The translations under genes were made by a program, and so were the position numbers. From Verrucomicrobiales bacterium (lineage in GTDB: Bacteria; Verrucomicrobiota; Verrucomicrobiia; Verrucomicrobiales; V1-33), in contig JAQGPD010000575.1 in NCBI GenBank assembly GCA_028293305.1, positions 1-6,783 on the forward strand: 6,783 nt of DNA. The letters run 5' to 3'. The notes below the pieces were generated by a model. It did no database searches. It saw nothing but the letters and a program-made list of their open reading frames with translations, and was not told the DNA's origin. Below, one piece after another: positions 1 through 6,245 of the stretch (position 1 is its first letter; each line of letters opens with the position of its first letter).

Positions 1-177
1 CGCCGTGCCGCCGTTGTTTACGAAGCGGTCGTTGTCAATTCCGGCGACCGTAGTCCAGTTCAGAGGGTCGTTCCAATTTCCGGACGCAACATTCCAGCCG
101 TAATTGACCTGAGCGGAGAGTTTGCTCACGAAGGAGGCCGTGGTGAGGCTGAGAAGCAGTTTAAAATTTGGTTTCAT
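1..177 (-). CDS. N-terminus of a secreted protein with G-x-W/NW opening (partial, runs off left edge)
   Basis: The minus strand opens with ATG at 177-175 and stays open for 59 codons to the window edge. The protein begins MKPNFKLLLSLTTASFVSKL and has a clear signal peptide: Lys residues, a hydrophobic core, and a likely cut after Ala22 (KLSA|QVNY). The mature start contains GNWNDPLNW followed by DNDRFVNNGGTA. This W-x-x-x-x-NW then NGG pattern resembles the opening of large secreted beta-strand-repeat or PEP-CTERM proteins of Verrucomicrobiota and Planctomycetota; that is recognition by pattern, not a domain match. An in-frame TAA at 207-205 prevents a longer start. No Shine-Dalgarno sequence precedes the ATG. 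The gene lies 159 bases downstream of the Sel1 gene on the same strand, separated by hairpins, so it probably has its own promoter. Total length and C-terminal anchor are unknown. Confidence 0.72.
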   Translation of the reverse strand, partial: MKPNFKLLLSLTTASFVSKLSAQVNYGWNVASGNWNDPLNWTTVAGIDNDRFVNNGGTA

Positions 178-265
178 GCGGGAGTGGACAGGGGACGACG
201 AGAATTAATTACTGATGAGATGGACGAACAGACCTTTTTTAAGGACAAATCCGGGAAAGGAAAAC

Positions 266-307
266 ATATTTCTAGTATGAATTTTCCCTGAAGCTCATAC
301 GAAATAT
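266..307 (-). terminator. AT-rich imperfect inverted repeat; weak terminator or operator
   Basis: The arms are ATATTTC-TA-GTATGA (266-280) and TCATAC-GAAATAT (295-307). This gives 13 complementary base pairs with a 2-base bulge around a 14-base spacer. Read on the minus strand, the hairpin is followed by GTTTTCCTTTCC, which is T-rich but not a clean T-tract. It could end transcription of the upstream Sel1 gene or be a dyad binding site controlling the secreted-protein gene starting at 177. The pairing is seen directly; the role is inferred. Confidence 0.4.
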
Positions 308-312
308 TACAT

Positions 313-346
313 GGGGATGAAAAAATAGGAGCTATTTTACATCCCC
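313..346 (-). other. Hairpin spanning the Sel1 stop codon
   Basis: GGGGATG (313-319) pairs with CATCCCC (340-346). Inside these arms, AAAATAG (322-328) pairs with CTATTTT (332-338) around a 3-base loop. The result is two 7-bp stems separated by a small internal loop. The TAA stop of the Sel1 gene (339-337) and its last three codons lie inside the stem. There is no T-run after the right arm on either strand, so it is not a standard intrinsic terminator. It may stabilise the mRNA 3' end or act together with the second hairpin five bases further on. Confidence 0.5.
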
Positions 347-1494
347 TGGAGGGATTTCCCGGAGGTCGGAGCTTCGGATTTGCCGCTGAGCACTTTTTCC
401 GCCTCGGCCATCTGATCCTTGCTGAGTATATTCCTGATCAGTTCCCTTCTGGCGGCGGCAGCGGGAATTCGGCCTGCGGCGCGGCTGTAATTGACGAAGG
501 CGAAAACGGGATTCCTGGCCGTGCCCAACCCTTCTTCGAAGAGGCGCCCCAGGGCGAATTGCGCGGAGGCATGCCCTGCTTTGGCGGCTTTCGAATAAAA
601 ACTCCCCGCCAGATCAAAGTTGCGCGGCACCCCGCGGCCCTGCTCATAGGAGGAGCCCAGATTCACAAGGGCCGCGATATTTCCCAATTCGGAGGCGGCA
701 TAAAAGTAGCCGATGGCGGCCGTCTCGTCACGCGCGCCCGCCAAACCATTTTGTAGGCAAACTCCGATCTCGTTAAGGGCCATGGGGTTGCCCGCCTGCG
801 CGGCTTCCGCGAGCATGGCCCGGCCTTTCACCGGCTCGGCGGGAAGGCCCTTGCCGTTCAAAATCATCATTCCAAGCCGGGCCTTGGCCTCGATATCCCC
901 CTTTTCCGCGGCCATCCGATACCACTTCAATGGCTCGGAGTAATCCAGGTCCCGCCCTCTGGGGTCGATTTCCGCTTCCAGAAAAGACCCATATAAAGTC
1001 TGCGCGGGAGGAAATGCCGCCTCGGCCGCCTGGGAGGCGAGGAATTTTGCCCGTTCAACATCCACTTTGACGCCGGGAATGCCGATGCTGAGCAAGCGGG
1101 CCAGAGCAAACTGGCCGGGGGCAAAGCCGGCATCCGCCGCTTTTTCGAGGCATTTGAATGCTTCCTCCGGCTTGCTGCCGGGGACCTTGCCGGAAAGCAT
1201 CGCATCCGCCAGATCCACCTGTGCGGCGGGTTCCCCGGATTCCGCGGCTTTACGCACGGCGGCCAAATCGAATGCCGGGGCGGCGGCGGCCGGGGCCGGG
1301 TTCCCCGCCGGTGAAGCCGGGCCGCTGGATTTTTTCTGAGGGTCCGCCGCGGGCGCTGAGGGCGCGGGTGCGACCGGCGCGGGTGCGGGCTCGCGCAGAC
1401 CCGGCAGGGGCTCCGCCAGGAGATGGGAAAATGTCAGGAGGGAACCCAGGGAGGCGGATGCCATCCAGGAGCGGGATTTTGATAGGAAGTTCAT
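337..1494 (-). CDS. Exported Sel1-repeat (TPR-like) protein
   Basis: This is a 385-residue protein. Residues 1-27 form a signal peptide ending HLLA|EP, so it is probably periplasmic or surface exposed. Residues 29-75 are a Pro/Ala-rich low-complexity linker. From about residue 88 there are seven Sel1-like repeats of 34-39 residues, starting near 88, 124, 161, 200, 236, 272 and 308. They show the usual A-x-x-x-L-G/A...G...A-x-x-W/Y/F-x-x-A-A-x-x-G pattern, for example LKWYRMAAEKG and AGSFYSKAAKAG. A short helical tail follows (LIRNILSKDQMAEAEKVL). Sel1 repeats are alpha-helical scaffolds for protein-protein contacts; no catalytic motif is visible. The start is fixed by an in-frame TAA two codons upstream (1503-1501). 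The gene begins 31 bases after the stop of the VCBS/ASPIC gene on the same strand, so cotranscription and a shared process are likely. No Shine-Dalgarno sequence is seen. The family assignment is firm; the partner is unknown. Confidence 0.88.
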   Translation of the reverse strand: MNFLSKSRSWMASASLGSLLTFSHLLAEPLPGLREPAPAPVAPAPSAPAADPQKKSSGPASPAGNPAPAAAAPAFDLAAVRKAAESGEPAAQVDLADAMLSGKVPGSKPEEAFKCLEKAADAGFAPGQFALARLLSIGIPGVKVDVERAKFLASQAAEAAFPPAQTLYGSFLEAEIDPRGRDLDYSEPLKWYRMAAEKGDIEAKARLGMMILNGKGLPAEPVKGRAMLAEAAQAGNPMALNEIGVCLQNGLAGARDETAAIGYFYAASELGNIAALVNLGSSYEQGRGVPRNFDLAGSFYSKAAKAGHASAQFALGRLFEEGLGTARNPVFAFVNYSRAAGRIPAAAARRELIRNILSKDQMAEAEKVLSGKSEAPTSGKSLQGM

Positions 1495-1525
1495 AACAGA
1501 TTATTCGGTTTGGCGGCGGCCGGTG

Positions 1526-4500
1526 CTATTGCCGGATCAGCACGGCGGTGGGTCCCTGATTGCGGCTGACCACAATATCCAGTTTCCCGTCGCCGTCCGC
1601 ATCCACCGCGGCGGCGGCTTTCATGTCACCGCCAAGGGCGATGCCGCTGACCAGGGGCGGAAGGGGCTCGAACGCGCCCGAGCCATCGTTTTTCAATAAC
1701 AAGCCCACGGCATTGTCATAGCGCGGGGTCTCGATCTGCGGGCCGTTATACCAATTGTGCGCCAGGAAAAGATCCGTCCGGCCATCGCCCGTGAAATCAG
1801 CGGCCGCGATGCCGAAGACGGTTCCATTCTGCGCCGCCCTGACAAATGGCGACCAGGTGAAGGAGCCTTTGCCATTGTTCAACCACATGCCGCTGCGGAA
1901 TTCATTTGCTTCATAGCGCTCCGCGGATTTCAATTTATCATCGGCATAGACGTCCGACAAACTGGCCAGAGCGAAGGTTTTAAAAGTCGGGAATTTTGTT
2001 TTGATGAAAGGCATCGCCGTGCTCGAGCAACTGCGCCCGCGCTCCGGATAAAGCACCTCGCCATCCTGACTTTTTTCACGTTTCACCTCCACGACCTGCG
2101 GCTTTCCGCTGTCGTCGAAAATGCCATAATACGTCAGCATGGGATGGTCCGCGTCCGGCGTTTTGTATTTGGTGTTCAGCCCCAGATTTCCCGCCACCAA
2201 ATCCAGGCGTCCGTCGCCATTCACATCCGCCGCGGCCAGACTGTTCCACCAACCCGTCACGCCGGCCAGACCGCAGGCCTGCGTGGAATCGGTCAGTTTG
2301 CCTGACTGATTCTTGAAAATCCTGACCGGTCCCCACTCGCCGGCCACCGCGAGGTCCGGCGCGCCGTCGCCATCCGCATCCAGCCACACCGCGCCCGCCA
2401 CCCGGCCCGCGTCCGCCAGCCCCGGCATGGTGTCCGTGACGTCCCTGAAGGCCACGCCGCCCGGCCCTGACACATTTTTCAGCAGGCGGCTGCGGTCGGC
2501 GTGCGGCCAGTCCTGCGCCTTGCTCCGCGCTCCGATGAACAAGTCCGGTTTTCCATCCCTATCAAAATCCCCGGCCGCCACCGCACCGGCGAAAACCCTG
2601 ACATCCGGCAGGGCTCCCGCGGGCGCCGCGGCGAACGTTCCTTTGCCATCATTCACATAAAGCCTGACACGTTGCTCCCGGGCGTCCGCCACGAATTCAC
2701 CGGTCCCGCTGCCCACCGCCAAATCCAAATCCCCATCCCCGTCCGCATCCAAAAACACCGCCGCGCTGTCCTCGCAATCCCGGTCCGCCCGGAAGGCTTC
2801 GGACCATTTTCCAACATAACCGCCCTTCCCGTCCGCGAGCCGCAACTGGCCGATCTCCCCCGCGCTTCCACCAAAATAAACATCCGCTTTTCCATCCCCG
2901 TTCACATCCCCCCAGGCCATGCAGGGACCCAGCTGGCTGTAACTGTGAGGCAAAAGCGTGTGCCTTTTGAAATCGTCCTCCCAGCCCGTGTCCTTCACCT
3001 TCAGCCCCGCCAAAACAGCACTCTCCTTGAATAGCGGACTCTTCCCCGCCGCCCCGCCCGGCACCACTCCCCCGGAGGCGGACTCTGTCCCACCGACCCG
3101 CTTCCCGCGTCCTTTTTCCAGCATCAGCAGCTGATTGGCCTTCACGCCCTCCAACACTTCCGTCATCGCCGGTTTCCCGGGCCAGCGCACCGTCAGCCGA
3201 TCCACCATTTCCTCTCCGCCGAGCCCGAAATGCACCAGCGGCTCATTGCAGGAAAGATAGCCCGTCTGCGGGCTCAAATAACGCATTTGACGGCCCGACT
3301 TCGTCTCCACCGTCAGCTCCGCGCCGATCCCCGACGCATTCCCCGCATCCCCCTTGAGACTCACCGTCAGCCAGTGACCGGCCTTGCTGTCATTCCGCAA
3401 AATCGAGTTAGGCTCGCCCAGATTCACCGTCACCAAATCCAAGTCCCCGTCCCGGTCCAGGTCCGCATACGCCGACCCATAACTCACCCCCACCTCGCCC
3501 AGATTCCACGCGTCGCTGACCTCCTCGAATTTTGACGCGCCGGTATTCCGATACGCCCGGTTTTTCTCCTTCCGCATCTCCCCCTCCTTCCAGAATTCAA
3601 ACATATGTTTACCCAGCAGCATCTCCCGCGTCACCTTGATATCGCTATCATTCATATGCCGGCTGATCCCGTTCGTGAAATAAATATCCTGCCAACCATC
3701 ATTGTCCAAATCCGCGAACTTCACCGCCCACGTCCAGTCCGTGCTGGACACCCCGTGCAATCGCGCCGCCTCACTGAAACGGCCCATGCCCGTGCCCATC
3801 AATAACGTATTCTGCATCTGTTGCTGCGGCATCGAAAAATACGCCCGCTTCAGCTCCAGACCACCCATGATGCCCATCGTCGTCTTGCTTTTAAAGTGCG
3901 AGGTCGCGCTCATGTCCGCCACCAGCAGATCCGGCAGCAGGTCATTGTTCACATCCCCTTGGTCCGCTCCCATGCTGAACCATGGCGTGTGCGGCGCCAT
4001 CGACGCTATCACATCGGTGAATGTGCCGTCCCTGTTGTTATGATACAGTTTGTCCTGACTGATAAAATCGTTCCCCACATAAAGATCCGGATTTCCGTCC
4101 CTATCATAGTCCCACCACGTCACGCTCAAGCCATCCCCGCGGCCGGCGATTCCCGCCTTTTCCGTCACATCCGTGAAGCGCACCACCCCTTCCTTGCTGT
4201 CATTGCGGAACAAACGGTCCGGCGTCCCGATCGCCTCCGTCCCCCAGTTGTCGAAATCATACCGCCAAATCGCGTAATATTTCTCCATCTCCGCCTTCAC
4301 CCGCGGCGACCCGTCCGGTCCCGTCTCCGTGATCGCCCCCAAATCCCCCTGCGTCCCCGCCGGATCCTCGATCCGGTTCGTCAGCAAATACAGATCCAAA
4401 TCCCCATCCCCGTCATAGTCCGCAAACGCCGCGCTATGACTGCAATCCACCGCGCCCAGGCCACAATCCTCCACCGCCAGCTTGAAAACCGGCGTCCCGT

Positions 4501-5032
4501 CCTCGGCCGTTCCCGTGTTCAGCCACAACTGGTTGGGCTGCATATAGCGGCATACATATAAATCCGGCCGGCCATTCCCATCCGCATCCCCCACCGCTAC
4601 CCCCGCCACCCATTCCTCCGCCTTCCCTCCCGAAACCACCCCGGACGCCGACGTCGCATCCGTGAACTTCAAATCCCCCGCCTTCCCCGTCTGCACATAC
4701 AATCTGCTTTTTTCCCGACCGCCCCCAAAAAACAGATCCGGCTTCCCATCGCTATTAAAGTCCGAGATGGCCACCCCGCCGCACGTCATCCCACTATGGT
4801 ATAAATAACTCAAAGGATGATTCACATCCATGGTGTTCACCATATCCACGCCCGTCGCCGCCGCCTCCAACCTTGTGAAATGAGTCGTCCCCGCGGAAGC
4901 CGGCGGGGAAGCCGGGACCGCCGACGCAGAACCGGCCGAAATCAACGCCCCGGTGGTGCCACCCGCGGCAAAAGCCATCCCCGCCAGACCTGAAAAAACC
5001 AAGGCGGGAAGCGTCATTGAGCAAAAAATCAT
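1526..5032 (-). CDS. Large exported FG-GAP/VCBS repeat protein with ASPIC/UnbV domain (CRTAC1-like)
   Basis: This is a 1168-residue protein from ATG at 5032. Residues 1-22 look like a signal peptide (SGLAGMAFA|AGG), although the n-region lacks basic residues. Fourteen Asp-rich FG-GAP/VCBS loops of the D-x-D/N-x-D-G-x-x-D type begin near residues 91, 149, 205, 308, 360 (degenerate, DVNNDLLPD), 441, 524, 709, 762, 822, 885, 936, 1079 and 1144. These loops bind calcium in beta-propeller blades. Between the seventh and eighth lies an ASPIC/UnbV domain, about 553-640, with GHWLTVSLKG, GIGAELTV, GYLSCNEPLVHFGLG and VRWPGK. A Gly-rich linker (641-665) leads to the second lobe, which starts with LLPHSYSQLGPCMAWGDVNG. 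The order propeller, ASPIC, propeller is familiar from CRTAC1-type proteins of Bacteroidota and Verrucomicrobiota, whose function is mostly unknown; adhesion or carbohydrate binding is a guess. The frame stays open to a TTG at 5221, but those 63 extra residues look non-coding, and 5032 is the first in-frame ATG. ATG 5017 is another option. Confidence 0.9.
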   Translation of the reverse strand: MIFCSMTLPALVFSGLAGMAFAAGGTTGALISAGSASAVPASPPASAGTTHFTRLEAAATGVDMVNTMDVNHPLSYLYHSGMTCGGVAISDFNSDGKPDLFFGGGREKSRLYVQTGKAGDLKFTDATSASGVVSGGKAEEWVAGVAVGDADGNGRPDLYVCRYMQPNQLWLNTGTAEDGTPVFKLAVEDCGLGAVDCSHSAAFADYDGDGDLDLYLLTNRIEDPAGTQGDLGAITETGPDGSPRVKAEMEKYYAIWRYDFDNWGTEAIGTPDRLFRNDSKEGVVRFTDVTEKAGIAGRGDGLSVTWWDYDRDGNPDLYVGNDFISQDKLYHNNRDGTFTDVIASMAPHTPWFSMGADQGDVNNDLLPDLLVADMSATSHFKSKTTMGIMGGLELKRAYFSMPQQQMQNTLLMGTGMGRFSEAARLHGVSSTDWTWAVKFADLDNDGWQDIYFTNGISRHMNDSDIKVTREMLLGKHMFEFWKEGEMRKEKNRAYRNTGASKFEEVSDAWNLGEVGVSYGSAYADLDRDGDLDLVTVNLGEPNSILRNDSKAGHWLTVSLKGDAGNASGIGAELTVETKSGRQMRYLSPQTGYLSCNEPLVHFGLGGEEMVDRLTVRWPGKPAMTEVLEGVKANQLLMLEKGRGKRVGGTESASGGVVPGGAAGKSPLFKESAVLAGLKVKDTGWEDDFKRHTLLPHSYSQLGPCMAWGDVNGDGKADVYFGGSAGEIGQLRLADGKGGYVGKWSEAFRADRDCEDSAAVFLDADGDGDLDLAVGSGTGEFVADAREQRVRLYVNDGKGTFAAAPAGALPDVRVFAGAVAAGDFDRDGKPDLFIGARSKAQDWPHADRSRLLKNVSGPGGVAFRDVTDTMPGLADAGRVAGAVWLDADGDGAPDLAVAGEWGPVRIFKNQSGKLTDSTQACGLAGVTGWWNSLAAADVNGDGRLDLVAGNLGLNTKYKTPDADHPMLTYYGIFDDSGKPQVVEVKREKSQDGEVLYPERGRSCSSTAMPFIKTKFPTFKTFALASLSDVYADDKLKSAERYEANEFRSGMWLNNGKGSFTWSPFVRAAQNGTVFGIAAADFTGDGRTDLFLAHNWYNGPQIETPRYDNAVGLLLKNDGSGAFEPLPPLVSGIALGGDMKAAAAVDADGDGKLDIVVSRNQGPTAVLIRQ
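2723..2743 (-). repeat. Copy 1 of a 21-bp exact repeat coding for a calcium-binding loop
   Basis: This stretch is identical to 4394-4414. On the minus strand it encodes the DGDGDLD core of a FG-GAP/VCBS loop (residues about 764-770 of the large protein). Identical codon choice, GGG-GAT-GGG-GAT-TTG-GAT, in two loops far apart in the gene suggests recent internal duplication or conversion, or strong codon preference. Confidence 0.6.
4394..4414 (-). repeat. Copy 2 of the 21-bp exact repeat
   Basis: This is identical to 2723-2743 and encodes the DGDGDLD core of the third FG-GAP/VCBS loop (residues about 207-213). The two copies are in the same orientation, about 1.67 kb apart, so recombination between them would remove much of the first lobe and the ASPIC domain. 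Confidence 0.6.
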
Positions 5033-5366
5033 AAAATGAAAATACTGTGAGGTGGGAAATTTTTTCCTTTTACCGCTCCCTCCTCCAAAACGCAACCCCC
5101 CAACCCCGCCCGGCCCCGGGTCTCCGATGAGCGGCCCCCAGCATGCTCCCCGGAGCCATCTGCATTCAAGCCACGCCAGAGAGGTAGCCTTTCCAATGCC
5201 GGGCCCAAACACAAAACCCAAACCTGTAGCGGCATCGGCATCGCCCTCCCTTCACGCCCCGACCGGACTTGATCGATTCATCCAAAAATTAATCACTTTC
5301 CCATATTTAAAAATTCCCTTTTCCCAATGTGTGTCTATTTTGCCACACGCCCGATTTTTTTAACTC
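5033..5366. promoter_or_regulatory. Divergent intergenic region between the VCBS/ASPIC and PEP-CTERM genes
   Basis: This 334-base gap must hold promoters for both divergent genes. About 5277-5365 is markedly AT-rich compared with its surroundings (for example CATATTTAAAAATT near 5302) and is the likeliest promoter area. I could not fix a convincing -35/-10 pair on either strand. GTGTG (5329-5333) and CACAC (5344-5348) form a short dyad 18 bases before the PEP-CTERM start. If the minus-strand promoter lies in the AT block, the VCBS mRNA has a leader of roughly 250 bases containing a G-quadruplex motif. No RNA gene is recognised. Confidence 0.45.
5096..5117 (-). promoter_or_regulatory. Canonical G-quadruplex motif in the leader of the VCBS/ASPIC gene
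   Basis: Read on the minus strand, four G-tracts of 4, 3, 4 and 6 bases are separated by loops of 2, 1 and 2 bases (CC, C, TT). This satisfies the usual G3+N1-7 rule with very short loops, which favour stable folding. It ends 64 bases upstream of the ATG at 5032 and lies on the sense strand, so both the DNA and the mRNA could fold. The motif is seen directly; a regulatory role is inference. The flanking CCCGGGGCCGGG could form a competing hairpin. Confidence 0.5.
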
Positions 5367-6200
5367 ATGAAGAAACCCTCGATCACGTCTCTTTTCGCTG
5401 CTCTCCTTCCCTTTCTAGCGGCCTCCGCCCAAGCCGCTGTCCTGTTCACCGATAACTTCGATGTAAACTCCGGAAGCTACACCGACAACCCTGGCATCGG
5501 CCCCAATCACGAAGTCGCCAACCCCGGCCGTCAGGGCGGCACCCTCGCCACCCCCACGCTTGGCTACACCTTCCAAGGCAATGCCCAGGTCGGCAACGCC
5601 TCCACCCTCGCCGCCAACTCCAACGCCGGCAGCCTCCTTGGCGATGACATGCTTCTCGCCTTTGGCGCGTCCGCGACCATCAATTTCAACTTCGCCGTCG
5701 TCACCTCCCCGCTCGAAATTTCCTTCGACGCCCTCCCGAACAACCAGGCCGACCTCACCAACTGGGTCAGCTTCATGATCAGCGAGAACGGCGGCACCCA
5801 GTTCGTCAACCACCCCAGCGTGGACTTCGGCATTCTCTTCCGCGCCAATGGCGGCACCCAATACTTCACCGACGGCGCCAACGCCACCGATGGAGCCGCC
5901 GGAGCATCCGTCGGGCAAAACGTCTGGGAGGACTACCGCATCGTCCTTTCCGATGCCGCCGGCACCGGCTCCGCCTTCGGCACCGGCTCCAGCCGCTTGG
6001 ACTACTATAAAAACGGCAGCCTCCTCGGCAGCCTCGCCATCAGCGATCCCTTCACCGCCAACCAAGGCTACTTCGCCTTCGGCGGTGGCGGCCTCGCCGG
6101 CGTGGACAACATCCGCATCTCCTCCATCCCCGAGCCCACCGGCGCCATGCTGCTCACCGGCACCCTCGGCCTCCTCGCCCTGCGCCGCCGCCGCGCCTGA
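5367..6200 (+). CDS. PEP-CTERM sorting domain-containing exported protein
   Basis: This is a 277-residue protein. Residues 1-23 are a signal peptide (MKKPSITSLF..., cut near AQA|AVLF). The tail is a PEP-CTERM signal: Pro255-Glu256-Pro257, then a short hydrophobic segment (AMLLTGTLGLLAL, about 260-272) and a terminal RRRR cluster. In this system an exosortase recognises the tail of exported proteins, often those of the extracellular matrix. The mature part (24-253) is rich in Gly, Ala, Asn and Ser. It begins FTDNFDVNSGSYTDN and ends GVDNIRISSIPEP, with WEDYRIVLSD and RLDYYKNGSLLGS between. This layout suggests a LamG/concanavalin-like beta-sandwich, but I assign no ligand. Only the PEP tail is diagnostic. 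The start is fixed by an in-frame TAA two codons upstream (5361-5363); no Shine-Dalgarno sequence is present. It is transcribed alone, divergent from the VCBS gene, and ends at a strong terminator. No exosortase gene is in the window. Confidence 0.88.
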   Translation: MKKPSITSLFAALLPFLAASAQAAVLFTDNFDVNSGSYTDNPGIGPNHEVANPGRQGGTLATPTLGYTFQGNAQVGNASTLAANSNAGSLLGDDMLLAFGASATINFNFAVVTSPLEISFDALPNNQADLTNWVSFMISENGGTQFVNHPSVDFGILFRANGGTQYFTDGANATDGAAGASVGQNVWEDYRIVLSDAAGTGSAFGTGSSRLDYYKNGSLLGSLAISDPFTANQGYFAFGGGGLAGVDNIRISSIPEPTGAMLLTGTLGLLALRRRRA

Positions 6201-6245
6201 TTCATTCCTTCCGTCAGGATCAGCGCCTCACGCGAATCCAACTTC

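Noticed and set aside
214..279. A short plus-strand frame starting ATG-AGA-TGG in the left intergenic region
   Set aside because: It is about 21 codons, has no ribosome site and no recognisable peptide, and covers the dyad region.
1526..2200. VCBS gene as a chimera made by fusion at the composition change
   Set aside because: The C-terminal part, with GNLGLNTKYKTPD, a PERGRSCSS stretch and closing calcium loops, fits the normal end of this protein family, so no fusion is needed.
1757..2305. A 182-codon plus-strand open frame
   Set aside because: It lies antisense to the conserved C-terminal lobe of the VCBS protein, with no recognisable domain, signal peptide or start context.
3821..4561. 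A 246-codon plus-strand open frame inside the VCBS gene
   Set aside because: It is antisense to the VCBS coding region. Its recurring I-Q-I-P-I-P-V segments are the mirror of the DGDGDLD calcium loops, so its openness follows from codon use on the other strand.
4577..4611. G-tract cluster on the minus strand as a G-quadruplex
   Set aside because: Four tracts exist, but one loop is 8 bases and the stretch simply codes for a Gly/Asp-rich loop; it is weaker than the motif at 5096-5117.
5329..5348. GTGTG/CACAC dyad as a CRP-type operator
   Set aside because: The half-sites and the 10-base spacing do not match TGTGA-N6-TCACA; only a generic short dyad can be claimed.
5415..6065. A 216-codon minus-strand open frame over the PEP-CTERM gene
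   Set aside because: It is a Gly/Ala/Val/Glu-rich low-complexity shadow of the plus-strand gene, which has a signal peptide and a PEP tail.
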